A stretch of DNA of 64,000 nt from Procambarus clarkii (GCF_040958095.1 NC_091172.1:23341753-23405752), one strand, 5' to 3'. Shown: positions 21,931 to 33,446, counted from the first letter of the stretch. The notes: generated by a model from the sequence alone, not told the origin. Numbers and translations: made by a program.

Positions 21931-23712
21931 AAGTTTAGTTGGAAGAGGAGTTCTCCAAAAGTAATGTTCGGTTTTCGAGGTGAAGAAAAAGAAGTGAATA
22001 ATTATAGAATGTATTACACTTATCATAAAACTGCACAACGTTTCGAAGGTTTCGGAGGTTGGCAGTCTTCTTTGTTTTATAGAATATGATCAGGTCTATG
22101 TTTTGGTTAGGAGTAATGCTTTTTACTCCTTTATGGATTATTTCTTTCATTAATCTTTCATGTTTTTTACGTTCACTGTTCATGGTTGATTTGTAATATA
22201 ATCTTATTGGAGGTGTTGTGGTTTCTGTACTAGGTTCAGGATGGCACCATCGGTCCAAGTGTCTTCTTATAGCAGCGTTTATTTCCGTGTTGCTATATTC
22301 ATTGTTCACCAATACCTGAGTTATTCTTTCAAACTCTCTACTCACGTTGCTCCATTCGGAGCAGTGGGTAAGCGCTCGACGAATATAAGCGTTGAGAACA
22401 CTGGCTTTGTATCTTTGGGGGCACTCACTCCTACCGTTCAGGCCTAATTCTATGTTGGTGGGCTTAGAATATACGCTGGTGCTTAAAGAGGTTCCTGTTT
22501 TTGTTATTAGTATCTCTCTCTAGATGGCTGTTTAGATCATTTAGTTCGTCTGAGTCTTTTACTACGAAGAATATGTCATCTATATAACGGCAGTATATAG
22601 TTGGTTATTGTCTGCTACTGAAGACTCTGTCTTCGATGGTCCCCATATAAAAATTAGCAAATAACACTCCTAAGGGGGAGCCCATTGCTACTCCGTCTAT
22701 TTGTAGATACATGTCCCCTTGCGGACTGATGAAAGGAGCTTCCTTTGTACATGCCTCGAGAAGACTCTTCAAGTGTGGCTCAGGTATGTCTAATTTGGGA
22801 GTGCTCTCGTCTCTGTATACTCTGTCCAGTATCATTCCTATGGTGGTGTCGACCGGGACGTTGGTAAATAGTGATTCGACGTCCAGGGAAGCGATGATTC
22901 CATCGGGCTGTGTAGTTTTGATTAATTCTAGGAAATCTGTTGATGATTGTAGACTATAGTTGCTTGGAGTGTATGGAGTTAGGAGTTCGTTAAGTCTTTT
23001 TGCCAGGTGATAGGTTAGAGTTGGTATTTGGCTGATTATTGGGCGTAGTGGGTTTCCTGGTTTGTGTGTCTTAACATTGCCATAGGCATATCCTAAGCCA
23101 TAGTCGCCCTGGAGTTTAGTGAAATTAACACTACCTTTCTTTGCGTTGATTGCTGGAATAGTTTTGTTCACTTTTCGTTTAAAGTCTTCCACAGGGTTCC
23201 TCGTGATCCGTTGAAATTTGGTGTCATCACTAAGGATGTCGCTAATTTTGTTCATGTATTCATGGGTAGGAATCAATACATATGCTGCTGTCTTGTCGGC
23301 TTTTCTTATTGTTACGTCTTTCAGATTTTTTAGTTGTTTTGCTGCTTCTTTGAGTCGTGTGGTTAAGATTGTAGATGAATATGTTCCTCGTTTTTTCCCC
23401 GCTTCTGTTAGTAGTTCAGCCTGAAGTGTGTCAGTGGTGATGACTTTTTTGTTGTCTTCTAGCTTATGGATGTCGTCCAGAAGCATTTCGATTTCCAGGC
23501 TTCTTTTATGCTTCTTTGGTCTTGATATGAATTGGCAGTTTAGGCCAAGATTCAAGAGGTCTCGTTGGTCCTGGTTAAGATCATGAGTAGTTAGGTTTAT
23601 GTAGCCATAAACTGGCGAGCGAATATGACAGCATATTCGTTTTATTCGTATATTATTATTTGTATTCGTTAAACTATTTTGACTATGGAGTTCTTTGTCG
23701 AAATCTGGCCTT
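21931..23712 (-). mobile_element. Penelope-like element reverse transcriptase (copy B), broken
   Basis: Minus strand. The frame 22605-23741 holds the reverse transcriptase. It reads DVTIRKADKTAAYVL (23300s), GLGYAYGNVKTHKPGNPLRP, then IASLDVESLFTNVPVDTTI (motif A, catalytic Asp) and DGVAMGSPLGVLFANFYM (motif B). A TAA at 22605-22607 interrupts it just before YCRYIDDIFFVV (motif C, two Asp), which follows in the same frame. A second open segment, 21935-22345, carries QVLVNNEYSN and IDLIIFYKTKKTAN, the linker that precedes the endonuclease, and is then cut off and joined to other sequence. Its own GIY-YIG domain is missing; the next element (copy A) begins immediately. The first ~30 codons of the long frame come from a flanking LINE read out of frame. 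Confidence 0.9.
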
Positions 23713-23806
23713 AATGATGTGGACGGAGGCGGTTTCCACAACTTCTTTTAGTGCCTTCCACTTGTTAACTACCCGTACAGAGTAAGAGTATTTCCTTACA
23801 TTTCCT
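23713..23806 (-). mobile_element. LINE C-terminal piece flanking the Penelope-like element
   Basis: On the minus strand, VVNKWKALKEVVETASVHII is readable (about 23710-23770). It is the C-terminal block of a CR1-like LINE that continues beyond the SINE at 24024. The Penelope-like element adjoins it at about 23710. Confidence 0.75.
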
Positions 23807-23819
23807 CAACTCATTTGTG
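23807..23819. repeat. target-site duplication of the SINE (left)
   Basis: CAACTCATTTGTG, matched by CAACGCATTTGTG at 24011-24023 (one mismatch). Confidence 0.85.
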
Positions 23820-24010
23820 CCCAACCACTTGGGCTGGACGGTAGAGCGACGGTATTGCTACTTGCAGGTCGGCGTTCAATCCCCGACCGTCCAAGTGGTT
23901 GGGCACCATTCCTTCCCCCCCCCCTACCACCCCAAATCCTTATCCTGACCCCTTCCTAGTGCCGATAGTCGTAATGGCTTGGCGCTTTCCCCCTGATAAT
24001 TCTCTCCCTT
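23820..24010 (+). mobile_element. tRNA-derived SINE, copy 1
   Basis: The head resembles a tRNA gene: GGACGGTAGAGCGACGG (A-box like) and TCGGCGTTCAATCCCCGACC (B-box like, GTTCAATCC), typical of RNA polymerase III promoters. The tail reads GTAATGGCTTGGCGCTTTCC and ends near GATAATTCTCTCCCTT. It is flanked by a 13-bp direct repeat with one mismatch and splits a minus-strand LINE. A second copy is at 54208-54380. Confidence 0.85.
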
Positions 24011-24023
24011 CAACGCATTTGTG
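24011..24023. repeat. target-site duplication of the SINE (right)
   Basis: CAACGCATTTGTG, the partner of 23807-23819. Confidence 0.85.
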
Positions 24024-24300
24024 TTGCAGCTTCCACTTGTGTTGTCTTGTGCTAGTTTATCACACCTTAAGGAGGCTGTCCTTGCTGTCAGATTTAGCTC
24101 TATAACCTGTCCGTTTAGTGTGACCTTCTTAGGTCTGGCACTAATCTTATTGCAGTCTTCTGAACTGTTTAAGATTGTTACCTGGGCTGCACAAGATGTG
24201 GGCTCCAGGCCGGTGCTCCGTATTGTAGTGTTGGTATTAAGTAAGCTGTGTTGAGTGTCTTGAGAGAGTTTCTTAAGAGTTTAAATGTCGGTCCAATGTT
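24024..24300 (-). mobile_element. CR1-like LINE C-terminal fragment
   Basis: Minus-strand remnant with YLIPTLQYGAPAWSPHL (about 24185-24240), the C-terminal LEYxAPAWSP block of CR1-like LINEs. It is the continuation of the LINE piece at 23713-23806. Frameshifts and stops are present. Confidence 0.75.
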
Positions 24301-24474
24301 TACCAGGCGGTGATGTGGTGCTGGTGTTAAGAGGCGACCAGGAGGGTTAACCTCCCTACCCATCCCAGGATGGGAGGTTAGGTCAAGCAGAAGCACACTT
24401 TGTACACATAACCCTCCCACGTCTCGAACACAGAAGGAAAATGTCCAGGAACACACAAAACCAAAAATACACAG

Positions 24475-24592
24475 TTTCAAACGTAGATGGCGCCCAGGAA
24501 TTTTACAATGGTTGATTGACAGTTGAGAGGCGGGCCCAAAGAGCCAGAGCTCTACCCCTGCAAGCATAACTAAGTGAATACACACACACACA
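24475..24592 (+). mobile_element. LINE family A 3' UTR fragment
   Basis: TTTCAAACGTAGATGG, then GGTTGATTGACAGTTGAGAG, GAGCCAGAGCTCTACCCCTG and ending GAATACACACACACACA. Orphan 3' end without coding part. Confidence 0.8.
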
Positions 24593-25340
24593 GACAGATA
24601 CGTGACAAAAGAGGAACAGTTTTTTTTATTAAGATATTAGGTACATCTGCATTAGTGCAGCTACCCTAGACTATATGAAGTGGAGTACAGTGTGTCAAAA
24701 AAGCTAACTAGGTGATGCTAAAAAATCCCCATCACACAGGATGGTTAGCAAAACTCCACGATACAACTCTTCCCATTTGAGCGTAGTTACCCACCCCAGT
24801 GCTAACCCACCCCGTGCCCCACCCCGTGCTAACCAGCTCACACCTGCTTTCCATGTCACACCCTCCCCAAATCAGCCCTCCCTGCCCCTGCTTATCTCCC
24901 CAACACCTCCCCTGACCCCTCTGACCCCCATTGCATTCAAATCCATCTGTTTCATCCCACATTCCAAGGACTCCCTCATCCCCTCAACCCCCAAAACTCG
25001 CCCAGCCCTCAGCCCCTCCATATCCCCTCTCCTTCCATGTAACCTCCTACTCTTGCGAGGGGGGCACATGAACCCCCCGTGGGGGACGGGGGGACCTCCC
25101 CCTTATCCTCCATTTCCCTCTTCCCTCCTTCTGCCCCAATGCCCACACCTACCCCTTAGTTCCCCTTGACTAATACAACCTCCCTCCCACTCTCACTATC
25201 CATGTTCCATCAGCCCCCTCTATTCTTCCCCCCCCCCCAACCTCTCAACCCCTCTATGCCTCTCAGAATCTCCTTATTCTTCAGACCCAGTATGCCCTTC
25301 CTACTCCAGACCTACCTATATAAAAATATAAAATATTTTT
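24593..25340. other. C-rich non-coding region
   Basis: A T-rich start (24620), an unclassified segment with GCATTAGTGCAGCTACCCTA, then 500 bp of C-rich sequence with runs of CCCC. A proline-rich open frame on + is a composition effect. No element identified. Confidence 0.5.
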
Positions 25341-25350
25341 ATCATCATCA

Positions 25351-26172
25351 GAAAATATAAAAACGGAAACCACGTACAAAACTCAGGCAAATCATAACAT
25401 AGAACGTAAAGGCAATGTAAAGGACCTGGGTGTACTCATGTCGGAAGACCTTACCTTTAAAGAACACAATAAAGTAGCCGTCACAACTGCAAGAAAAATG
25501 ACAGGTTGGATAACAAGAACTTTTCACACTAGAGATGCTATACCGATGATGATACTTTTCAAAACGCTTGTGCTCTCTAGAGTGGAGTACTGCTGCACAA
25601 TGACAGCCCCTTTCAAAGCTGGAGAAATTGCTGACCTGGAGAGCGTGCAGAGATCCTTTACTGCTAGAATCTACTCAGTAAAACATCTAAACTATTGGGA
25701 CCGACTAAAGAGCCTAAAACTGTACTCCCTTGAGCGCAGGCGGGAGAGGTACATAATAATTTACACGTGGAAAATATTAGAGGGGCTGGTCCCAAACCTG
25801 CACACAGAAATAGCATCACATGAGACCAGAAGACATGGCAGGATGTGCAGAATACCCCCGTTGAAAAGCAAAGGTGCAACAGGTACTCTGAGAGAGAACT
25901 CTATCAACATCAGAGGCCCGAGACTGTTCAACACGCTTCCACTACACATAAGGGGCATAACTGGCCGACCCCTCACAGAGTTCAAGAGAGAGAACTGGAT
26001 AAGCATCTCCAAAGGATACCTGATCAACCAGGCTGTGACTCATACGTCAGGCTGCGAGCAGCCGCGTCCAACAGCCTGGTTGATCAGTCCGGCAACCAGG
26101 AGGCCTGGTCGACGACCGGGCCGCGGGGACGCTAAGCCCCGGAAGCACCTCAAGGTAACCTCAAGGTAAGGT
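25351..26172 (+). mobile_element. CR1-like LINE C-terminal region (family B), open frame
   Basis: An uninterrupted frame runs from about 25351 to 26169. It holds NVKDLGVLMSEDLTFKEH, ARKMTGWITRTFHTRD, VLSRVEYCCTMTAPFKAGEI, LNYWDRLKSLKLYSLERRR and NIRGPRLFNTLPLHIRG. These are the region after the reverse-transcriptase palm and the C-terminus, with no endonuclease or catalytic loop. The 3' end carries CCTCAAGGTAACCTCAAGGT. It is the best-preserved copy of the family also seen at 10.3 kb and, inverted, at 58.8 kb. It is 5'-truncated, as is usual for target-primed insertion. Confidence 0.88.
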
Positions 26173-29147
26173 ACCTACCCAGGCCCTACCCCAGACCTTC
26201 CTAGATGCCCAGCCCCCATTCGCCTCCCAAGCACCCCTCCAGACCCCAGAAACTCCTCAGACTCCCCCCAGCCCCCATTCAACCCCCCCCAGACATTCCC
26301 CCCAGATTCCCCCCAAACCCCCAGAGAAAGGGCAAACTCTGGTCCCAGAGTTTCCATGAAGAATCTCAAGGTTTGGTACACCAATGCTGATGAGGTATCT
26401 AATAAAGCAGAAGAGATAAAAGAAAGAGTGAGTGAGGCAGATCCTGATATAGTTGCAATAGTGAAAACTAAAATAAATGACATGATCTCAGATGCAATCT
26501 TTCCAGAGGGGTACCAGGTGATACGAAAAGAGAGGACACAGAGACAGGGAGGGTGAGTGGCACTCCTAGTAAAGCGGAAATGGAAGTTTGAGGACCTGGG
26601 AAATCGTGTTACTAATGAAAGTACAATCTTCATACATGGAACTCTGACAGTAGATGGGAGGAAGATTGTGATCTTGGTAATCTACAATACCCCACCAAAC
26701 AGTAGAAGACCCAGGCAGGAGTATGATGACAACAACAAGGCATGTATAGATGAACTGCAGAAGGCAGCAGCATTAGCTCACAGAATGAGAGTGAAGCTGC
26801 TGGTCATGGGGGACCTAAATCATGGAGAGATAAATTAGGAATCAAGGAATCCCCATGGAGGGGACGAAACGTGGGGAGCAAAGCTAGTAGATGTTATAGA
26901 CAGGAATTGCGTAACACAACACGTGAAGGAAGACACAAGGGAATGAGGAGGAGATGCACCGAGCCTATTAGACCTGATTTTCACCCAGAACGTAGAAGAC
27001 ATCAAGAATTTGGAGAATGAAATACCTCTAGGGGCCAGCGACCATTGTGTCCTAGTCTTTGACTACATGATGGAATTCAAACTTGTGACCATGGGGCAAG
27101 AGGTCTGGAAAAGGAGAGTTGACTACAGGAGGATAAGGGACTATCTGGGAGAAGTGCAGTGGGAGGAAGAAATTAGAGGAAAAACAGTCCAAGATATGAT
27201 GGACCTAGTCATACGGAAATACCAGGAGGCCGAGGAGAGATTTATACCAACAGTAAAGGAAAAAATAAGAGGGAATACAATAACCCATGGTTTAATAGAC
27301 AGTGTCAGGAAGCAAAAATGGCCAGCAGGCGGGAGTGGAGGAAGTACAGAAGACAAAGGACAGAGGACAACAGGATCAGATGCAACAGAGCTAGGAATGA
27401 TTACATTAACATAAGACGAACATCGGAAAGGAACTATGAGAACGATATTGCGATCAAAGCTAAATTACTACACAGCAATATAAGAAGAAAAATGTCAGTG
27501 AACGACCAAGTGACAAGACTAAGGAAAAGGGAGGGGGCATATACTGAAAGAGACAAGGAAATCTGCGAGGCACTGAATGCCAGTTTCCATGGAGTGTTCA
27601 CAACCGAGCCTGAGCAGCTCCCATTGTTAGAAGAGATTACCCTAGATGAAAGACTATCAGATATAGAGGTGACAGCAGAGGAGGTAATGAAACAGTTGAC
27701 AACACTGGATGCAATTAAAGCGGTTGGACTAGACAAAGTATCACCGTGGATACTAAAAGATGAAGCGCAGGCTCTCAGCGTGCCTCTGGCAATGATCTTT
27801 AATGAGTCACTTATGTCGGGAGAATTGCCCAGTTGCTGGAAGAAGGCAAATGTCGTACCGATTTTCAAGAAAGGCGATAGGGAGGAGGCACTTAACTATA
27901 GACCTGTATCACTGACAAGCATCCCCTGTAAAATACTTGAAAGAATAATTAGGCTACGACTGGTTGCACACCTGGAGAACGTTAGGTTTGTGAACAAACA
28001 TCAACATGGATTCTGGAAAGGGAAATCGTCCCTAACAAACCTTTTGGAATTCTATGATAAAATAACGAGGATAAGACAGGACAGAGATGGTTGGGCAGAC
28101 TGCATATTTCTGGACTGCCAAAAAGCCTTTGATACAGTACCGCACATGAGACTGCTGTTCAAACTCGAGAGGCAGGCGGGGGGTGGGGGGGAAAGGCCCT
28201 AACATGGATAAGGAACTACCTAACAGGAAGGAGCCAAAGAGTTACGGTAAGGGGCGAGAAGTCGGACTGGCGAACAGTAACACGTGGAGTACCTCAAGGA
28301 TCGGTGCTGGGACCAATTCTGTTTCTAATACTGTATATGTTAACGACATGTTTACAGGAGTAAAGTCCTACATGTCAATGTTCGCGGATGACGCAAAGTT
28401 GGTGAGAAGAGTTGTGACAGATGAGGATTGCAGGATCCTACAAGAGGACTTGAATAGGTTGCAGAGAAGGTCAGAGAAATGGCTACTGGAGTTCAACACG
28501 AGCAAATGTAAAGTTATGGAAATGGGACTAGGTGATACGAGACCAAAGGGACAGTACACAGTGAAGGGAAACTGCCTACCTGTGACGACGCGAGAAAGAT
28601 ACCTGGGCGTGGACGTAACACCTAATCTATCTCCTGAAGCACTCCTTAGAGTATGCCGCCTCATCATGGAGTCCACATCTGAAGAAGCATATAAGGAAAC
28701 TGAATAAGGTTCAGAGGATTGCAACGAGACTCGTCCCAGAGTTACGAGGGATGGGGTATGAGGAGCGCTTGAAGGAAATGTGCGTTACGACACTAGAAAG
28801 AAGAAGGGAGAGGGGGACATGATAGGAACGTATAAAATACTCAGGGGGATTGACAGAGTGGACATAGACGAAATGTTCACACGGAATAGTAACAGAACGA
28901 GAGGACATGGGTGGAAGCTGGAAACTCAGATGAGTCACAGAGATGTTAGGAAGTTTTCCTTTAGCGTGAGAGTAGTGGGGAAATGGAATGCGCTTCAGGA
29001 ACAGGCTGTGGAAGCAAATACTATTCATAATGTTAAAACTAGGTATGATAGGGAAATAGGACCGGAGTCATTGCTGTAAACAACCGATGCTCGAAAGGCG
29101 GGATCCAAGAGTCAATGCTCGATCCTGCAGACACAACTAGGTAAGTA
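26173..29147 (+). mobile_element. near-full-length CR1-like LINE (family A), broken
   Basis: Plus-strand non-LTR retrotransposon. The APE-type endonuclease spans about 26356-27084: LKVWYTNADEVSNKAEEI, ADPDIVAIVKTKIND, MGDLNHGEI (normally GDFN) and PLGASDHCVLVF (SDH motif). The linker is 27090-27480. The reverse transcriptase covers 27640-28640: KAVGLDKVSPWILKDE, SCWKKANVVPIFKKGDREE, NYRPVSLTSIPCKILERII, HQHGFWKGKSSLTNLLEF, IFLDCQKAFDTVPH (motif A), GVPQGSVLGPILFLI (motif B, about 28287) and SMFADDAKLV (motif C, 28378). The C-terminus is 28711-29080. Stops at 26554 and 26836, frameshifts near 27330, 28180 and 28280 and a ~50-codon loss around 28650 make it inactive. The 3' UTR ends GATCCTGCAGACACAACTAG at about 29147. 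Confidence 0.9.
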
Positions 29148-29237
29148 CACACCTTAGGAATCTGTACACCAGTTGATTGACAGTTGAGAGGCGGGACTAA
29201 AGAGCCAAAGCTCAACTCCCGCAAGCACAAATATGTG

Positions 29238-29299
<62 letters not shown>

Positions 29300-29300
29300 G
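29148..29300 (+). mobile_element. second LINE 3' UTR fragment ending in (AC)n
   Basis: CACCAGTTGATTGACAGTTG, GAGCCAAAGCTCAACTCCCG, GTGAGTACACACAC, then a pure (AC)n run to about 29297. It lies immediately downstream of another LINE 3' end. Confidence 0.85.
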
Positions 29301-29538
29301 GCAATATTGATCACAAGGTTGAGTACACACTCACTAACATAATAGAGCACAACAATGGCTTACTAGAAGCGATGATGGGTGGGGGGGGGGGGGCCGGGGG
29401 GCCAGGTGATGATTACCACATGGGGGGGGAGGGGGGTGGCTGGGTATGTGTTCTGAGCCCCTGGGTGGTGAGTGCCAGCCACGGCACTCCAGCACACCCC
29501 CCCCATGTGTCCAGCACCCCCCCCCCAATGTGTCCACT
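29301..29538. other. G-rich and C-rich spacer
   Basis: Poly-G runs at 29380-29398 and poly-C runs at 29497-29526. No gene. Confidence 0.5.
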
Positions 29539-30712
29539 AGACCAAGCTTAAGCAGCACCATAAGACCAAGCTTAAGCAGCACCACAAGACCAAGCTTAAG
29601 CAGCACCACAAGACCAAGCTTAAGCAGCACCACAAGACCAAGCTTAAGCAGCACCATAAGACCAAGCTTAAGCAGCACCATAAGACCAAGCTTAAGCAGC
29701 ACCACAAGACCAAGCTTAAGCAGCACCACAAGACCAAGCTTAAGCAGCACCAAAAGACCAAGCTTAAGCAGCACCATAAGACCAAGCTTAAGCAGCACCA
29801 TAAGACCAAGCTTAAGCAGCACCATAAGACCAAGCTTAAGCAGCACCACAAGACCAAGCTTAAGCAGCACCACAAGACCAAGCTTAAGCAGCACCATAAG
29901 ACCAAGCTTAAGCAGCACCACAAGACCAAGCTTAAGCAGCACCACAAGACCAAGCTTAAGCAGCACCACAAGACCAAGCTTAAGCAGCACCATAAGACCA
30001 AGCTTAAGCAGCACCATAAGACCAAACTTAAGCAGCACCATAAGACCAAGCTTAAGCAGCACCACAAGACCAAGCTTAAGCAGCACCACAAGACCAAGCT
30101 TAAGCAGCACCACAAGACCAAACTTAAGCAGCACCATAAGACCAAGCTTAAGCAGCACCATAAGACCAAGCTTAAGCAGCACCACAAGACCAAGCTTAAG
30201 CAGCACCACAAGACCAAGCTTAAGCAGCACCATAAGACCAAGCTTAAGCAGCACCACAAGACCAAGCTTAAGCAGCACCATAAGACCAAGCTTAAGCAGC
30301 ACCATAAGACCAAGCTTAAGCAGCACCACAAGACCAAGCTTAAGCAGCACCATAAGACCAAGCTTAAGCAGCACCACAAGACCAAGCTTAAGCAGCACCA
30401 TAAGACCAAGCTTAAGCAGCACCATAAGACCAAGCTTAAGCAGCACCACAAGACCAAGCTTAAGCAGCACCATAAGACCAAGCTTAAGCAGCACCACAAG
30501 ACCAAGCTTAAGCAGCACCATAAGACCAAGCTTAAGCAGCACCATGAGACCAAGCTTAAGCAGCACCATAAGACCAAGCTTAAGCAGCACCATAAGACCA
30601 AGCTTAAGCAGCACCATGAGACCAAGCTTAAGCAGCACCATAAGACCAAGCTTAAGCAGCACCATGAGACCAAGCTTAAGCAGCACCATAAGACCAAGCT
30701 TAAGCAGCACCA
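29539..30712. repeat. 24-bp minisatellite with HindIII-type site, ~49 copies
   Basis: Units of ACCAAGCTTAAGCAGCACC plus CATAA, CACAA or CATGA before G. CATGAG variants are confined to the distal end. Each unit holds AAGCTT overlapping CTTAAG. Because 24 is a multiple of three, frames of 396-468 codons are open on both strands (RPSLSSTI on +, KLGLMVLL and LVLWCCLS on -). These are artefacts. Confidence 0.99.
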
Positions 30713-31200
30713 TATCAACAATAACATTCACAAAAATCAATTAACGAAATAATTGAGTCCCTCGTTCAGGGTGAAGAAGATAAAGAAAATGTATTACCAC
30801 ATAAAAGCTTTATGCAGTTATTTGCAACACAACCAAACACTTATTGCAACAAAACGCTCACTGCGCTGCAACACTCGCTACAACGAAGCTCGGGTCAACA
30901 AAACACTCGCTATAACGAAACACTTGATACACCGAGACGTTCACTATAACCACAACACTATAACACAACAGTGGCAAGTTTGGTGAAGGAAAATACTTAT
31001 CACAACAAAGACACTGAAGACAGCATATAGCTTCAACACTCACTACAACACTACAACAAACACTACTACACTACAACACTACAACACTACAACACAACAA
31101 TCGTCAGAGTGAAACACTGCATCACAACACTTGCTTCAACCAAGCACTTACTAAACTAAGGGTCCCCGTAGTACAGTAGGATTCGTTCTCGATTCACAAT
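30713..31200. repeat. degenerate CAACACTCACTACAACA-type region
   Basis: A/C-rich low-complexity sequence in which ACAACACT, ACTCGCTA and ACACTACAACA recur irregularly. No coding content recognised. Confidence 0.55.
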
Positions 31201-31205
31201 CGAGA

Positions 31206-31332
31206 ATTCCGGGTTATAACACTGACGGTGTATTATACACCTGCCGTAAGCGTAACACTGACGGTGTATTATACACCTGCCGTAAGAGTAACACTGACGG
31301 TGTATTATACACCTGCCGTAAGAGTAACACTG
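31206..31332. repeat. ~42-bp tandem repeat, 3 copies
   Basis: Units contain ACTGACGGTGTATTATACAC and CTGCCGTAAG. Confidence 0.92.
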
Positions 31333-31334
31333 AC

Positions 31335-32047
31335 CCTGAAGGTAAACCCGGCCTGGGAGACCTGGGAAGGTAAACCCGGCCTGGGAGACCCGGGGACGTA
31401 AACCCGGCCTGGGAGACCCGGGGACGTAAACCCGGCCTGGGAGACCCGGGAGGTAAACCCGGTCTGGGGGACCCGGGAGGTAAACCCGGTCTGGGGGACC
31501 CGGGAGGTAAACCCGGTCTGGGGGACCCGGGAGGTAAACCCGGTCTGGGGGACCCGGGAGGTAAACCCGGTCTGGGGGACCCGGGAGGTAAACCCGGCCT
31601 GGGAGACCCGGGAGGTAAACCCGGCCTGGGAGACCCGGGAGGTAAACCCGGTCTGGGGGACCCGGGAGGTAAACCCGGCCTGGGAGACTCGGGAGGTAAA
31701 CCCGGTTTGGGGGACCCGGGAGGTAAACCCGGTCTGGGGGACCCGGGAGGTAAACCCGGTCTGGGGGACCCGGGAGGTAAACCCGGTCTGGGGGACCCGG
31801 GAGGTAAACCCGGCCTGTGAGACCCGGGAGGTAAACCCGGCCTGTGAGACCCGGGAGGTAAACCCGGTCTGGGGGACCCGGGAGGTAAACCCGGTCTGGG
31901 AGACCCGGGAGGTAAACCCGGTCTGGGAGACCCGGGAGGTAAACCCGGCCTGTGAGACCCGGGAGGTAAACCCGGTCTGGGGGACCCGGGAGGTAAACCC
32001 GGCCTGGGAGACCCGGGAGGTAAACCCGGCCTGGGAGACCCGGGAAG
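31335..32047. repeat. 27-bp minisatellite, ~26 copies
   Basis: Units contain CCCGGGAGGTAAACCCGG followed by CCTGGGAGA, TCTGGGGGA or CCTGTGAGA. Three unit types are interleaved. Long frames (270-325 codons) on the minus strand are artefacts. Confidence 0.98.
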
Positions 32048-32169
32048 GTGACACTTGGACAGTGATGGATTTCCAATAGTGAGCGGCGAGGGAGGTCGCG
32101 TTTCCCAGTGACAAAGACTTCGGTAATTACCAACCATCACAAGACAAACACTCGTTGTTGGAGTAACGA

Positions 32170-32320
32170 GGACGGTGAGGTGGGGTGTGGCGGGGTGTGG
32201 TGGGTGTGGGGTGTGGGGGTGGGTGTTGTGGGTGTGGGGTGTGGCGGGTGGGGTGGCAGGGAGAGGTGGTGGTGGTGAGGGGAAGATGGGTTAGTGGGGT
32301 TGAGTGGGGGGAGGGGGAAA
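32170..32320. repeat. GTGTGGTGGG-type low-complexity tract
   Basis: Irregular GGGTGTGG and GGTGGTG repeats. Confidence 0.75.
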
Positions 32321-32504
32321 GAATGACTCCCCCATCCTTGAACAATTCAGGACACAACTCTACCATCACTAAATATGTCGTTACCAACAACACCAAAATA
32401 ATCGACTGACATGACGGTAATAATCCACCTCACTAGTCATAGCCGAGGAACTACATCTCAACCACCCGTCCAACTTGACTTGACACTATATAAGTAGCTA
32501 CCTT

Positions 32505-32770
32505 TGTCAAGTCTTCGCAAGTTACAGCCCCGCTCCTGTGCCAGGTAAGTCCACTACGGGCTCACCATAGCCCGTGTTTCTTGGAATTTTTTGTTCCCAG
32601 TTGCTGAATCTTAATTAAACAACAACAACAACAAGTCTTCGGGTTACGGGCTATTCATACCCGTGCCACCTCTTGGGTGGCTTAATCTTTATCAATCAAT
32701 CAAGTCTTCCCCCGCTCCTGTGCCAGGTAAACCCACTACGGGCTCACCATAGCCCGTGCTGTGGGAAATT
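32505..32770 (+). mobile_element. SINE-like element with (AAC)n tail, plus partial second copy
   Basis: CCCGCTCCTGTGCCAGGTAA, CCACTACGGGCTCACCATAG, CCCGTG, then TTTTTGTTCCCAGTTGCTGA and an (AAC)n tail (32530-32635). A second partial copy of the head lies at 32707-32765. The inverted relative at 62995-63085 shares the (TTG)n/(AAC)n tail and the AGCCCGT box, which supports an interspersed family. The CAGGTAAGT inside the head resembles a splice donor but recurs with the element. Confidence 0.75.
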
Positions 32771-33345
32771 TCCACATCAAATATACACTCTAAAATGTAA
32801 CTGTCATAAGATCGAGTTAATTTACATTAGTTAGTCATTAAAAGATTACTGAGAATGGGAAAGGCCACCACGATCAGCTTTCGTCACAAAATCCATCTAA
32901 TTAATGTTACAATATAAAATACACCAGTCTAAGAGCTGCTCACCCAATAAAATTAAGCATCTCAATTAATTATGCCTTTAATAACAGCAAGGCACAAGTA
33001 TGTGTACAGGGGCGTCTTGGAGGCTGCAAGGGCTGGCAGGCTGCATATTGTGACTGTTCAGCAAGACAAAACTCCACAAGCTGGTGGAACAAGCTGGGCC
33101 AACAAGACAGGCAACAGTCAGACGCAGCCCTTATACCACCCAGGGGCACCAATGCATCCGTCTTGGCTCAAAGAGTCATGTATATTCACACTCACACCCA
33201 TGCACAAATACACACCTGTACAAATGAGTGTACATCTGTGTATAATACATTCAGACAGTAGTTAATAGTGCAAAAGCGTGCGTGAAATTTATGTAACTTC
33301 TTGTATATATATGTATGTGTGCTTGTGTATATGTATTATGTACGT
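32771..33345. other. unassigned non-coding stretch
   Basis: A/T-rich then a CACACCCATGCACAAATACA-type tract near 33190. No gene recognised. Confidence 0.4.
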
Positions 33346-33359
33346 GTGCCTGCATGATC

Positions 33360-33426
33360 AAGGTGTTAGCTCTTGGACCCCGCCGTTCTAACCGCTGGTT
33401 CTCTAATGTACTAACTCCTGACCTAT
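33360..33426. repeat. dispersed repeat fragment (CTTGGACCCCG family), copy 2
   Basis: GCTCTTGGACCCCGCCGTTC, TAACCGCTGG and TACTAACTCCTGACCTAT match 7752-7832. Confidence 0.6.
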
Positions 33427-33446
33427 GATCCTCTATCATATCATAG

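Noticed and set aside
21985-22060. Second hammerhead-like motif in Penelope-like copy B (CGAAACG)
   Set aside because: No stem II or cleavage triplet in the right place could be found.
23830-23890. Functional tRNA gene
   Set aside because: Only A- and B-box-like segments; no proper cloverleaf anticodon arm, and a SINE body follows with a flanking duplication.
29334-30744. Frames of 396-468 codons with hydrophobic heptad-like repeats
   Set aside because: Artefact of the 24-bp minisatellite; three long frames overlap on two strands.
32480-32560. Host promoter (TATATAAG) with first exon and splice donor CAGGTAAGT
   Set aside because: The donor-like sequence belongs to a SINE-like repeat found again at 32.7 kb; no downstream exon is recognisable.
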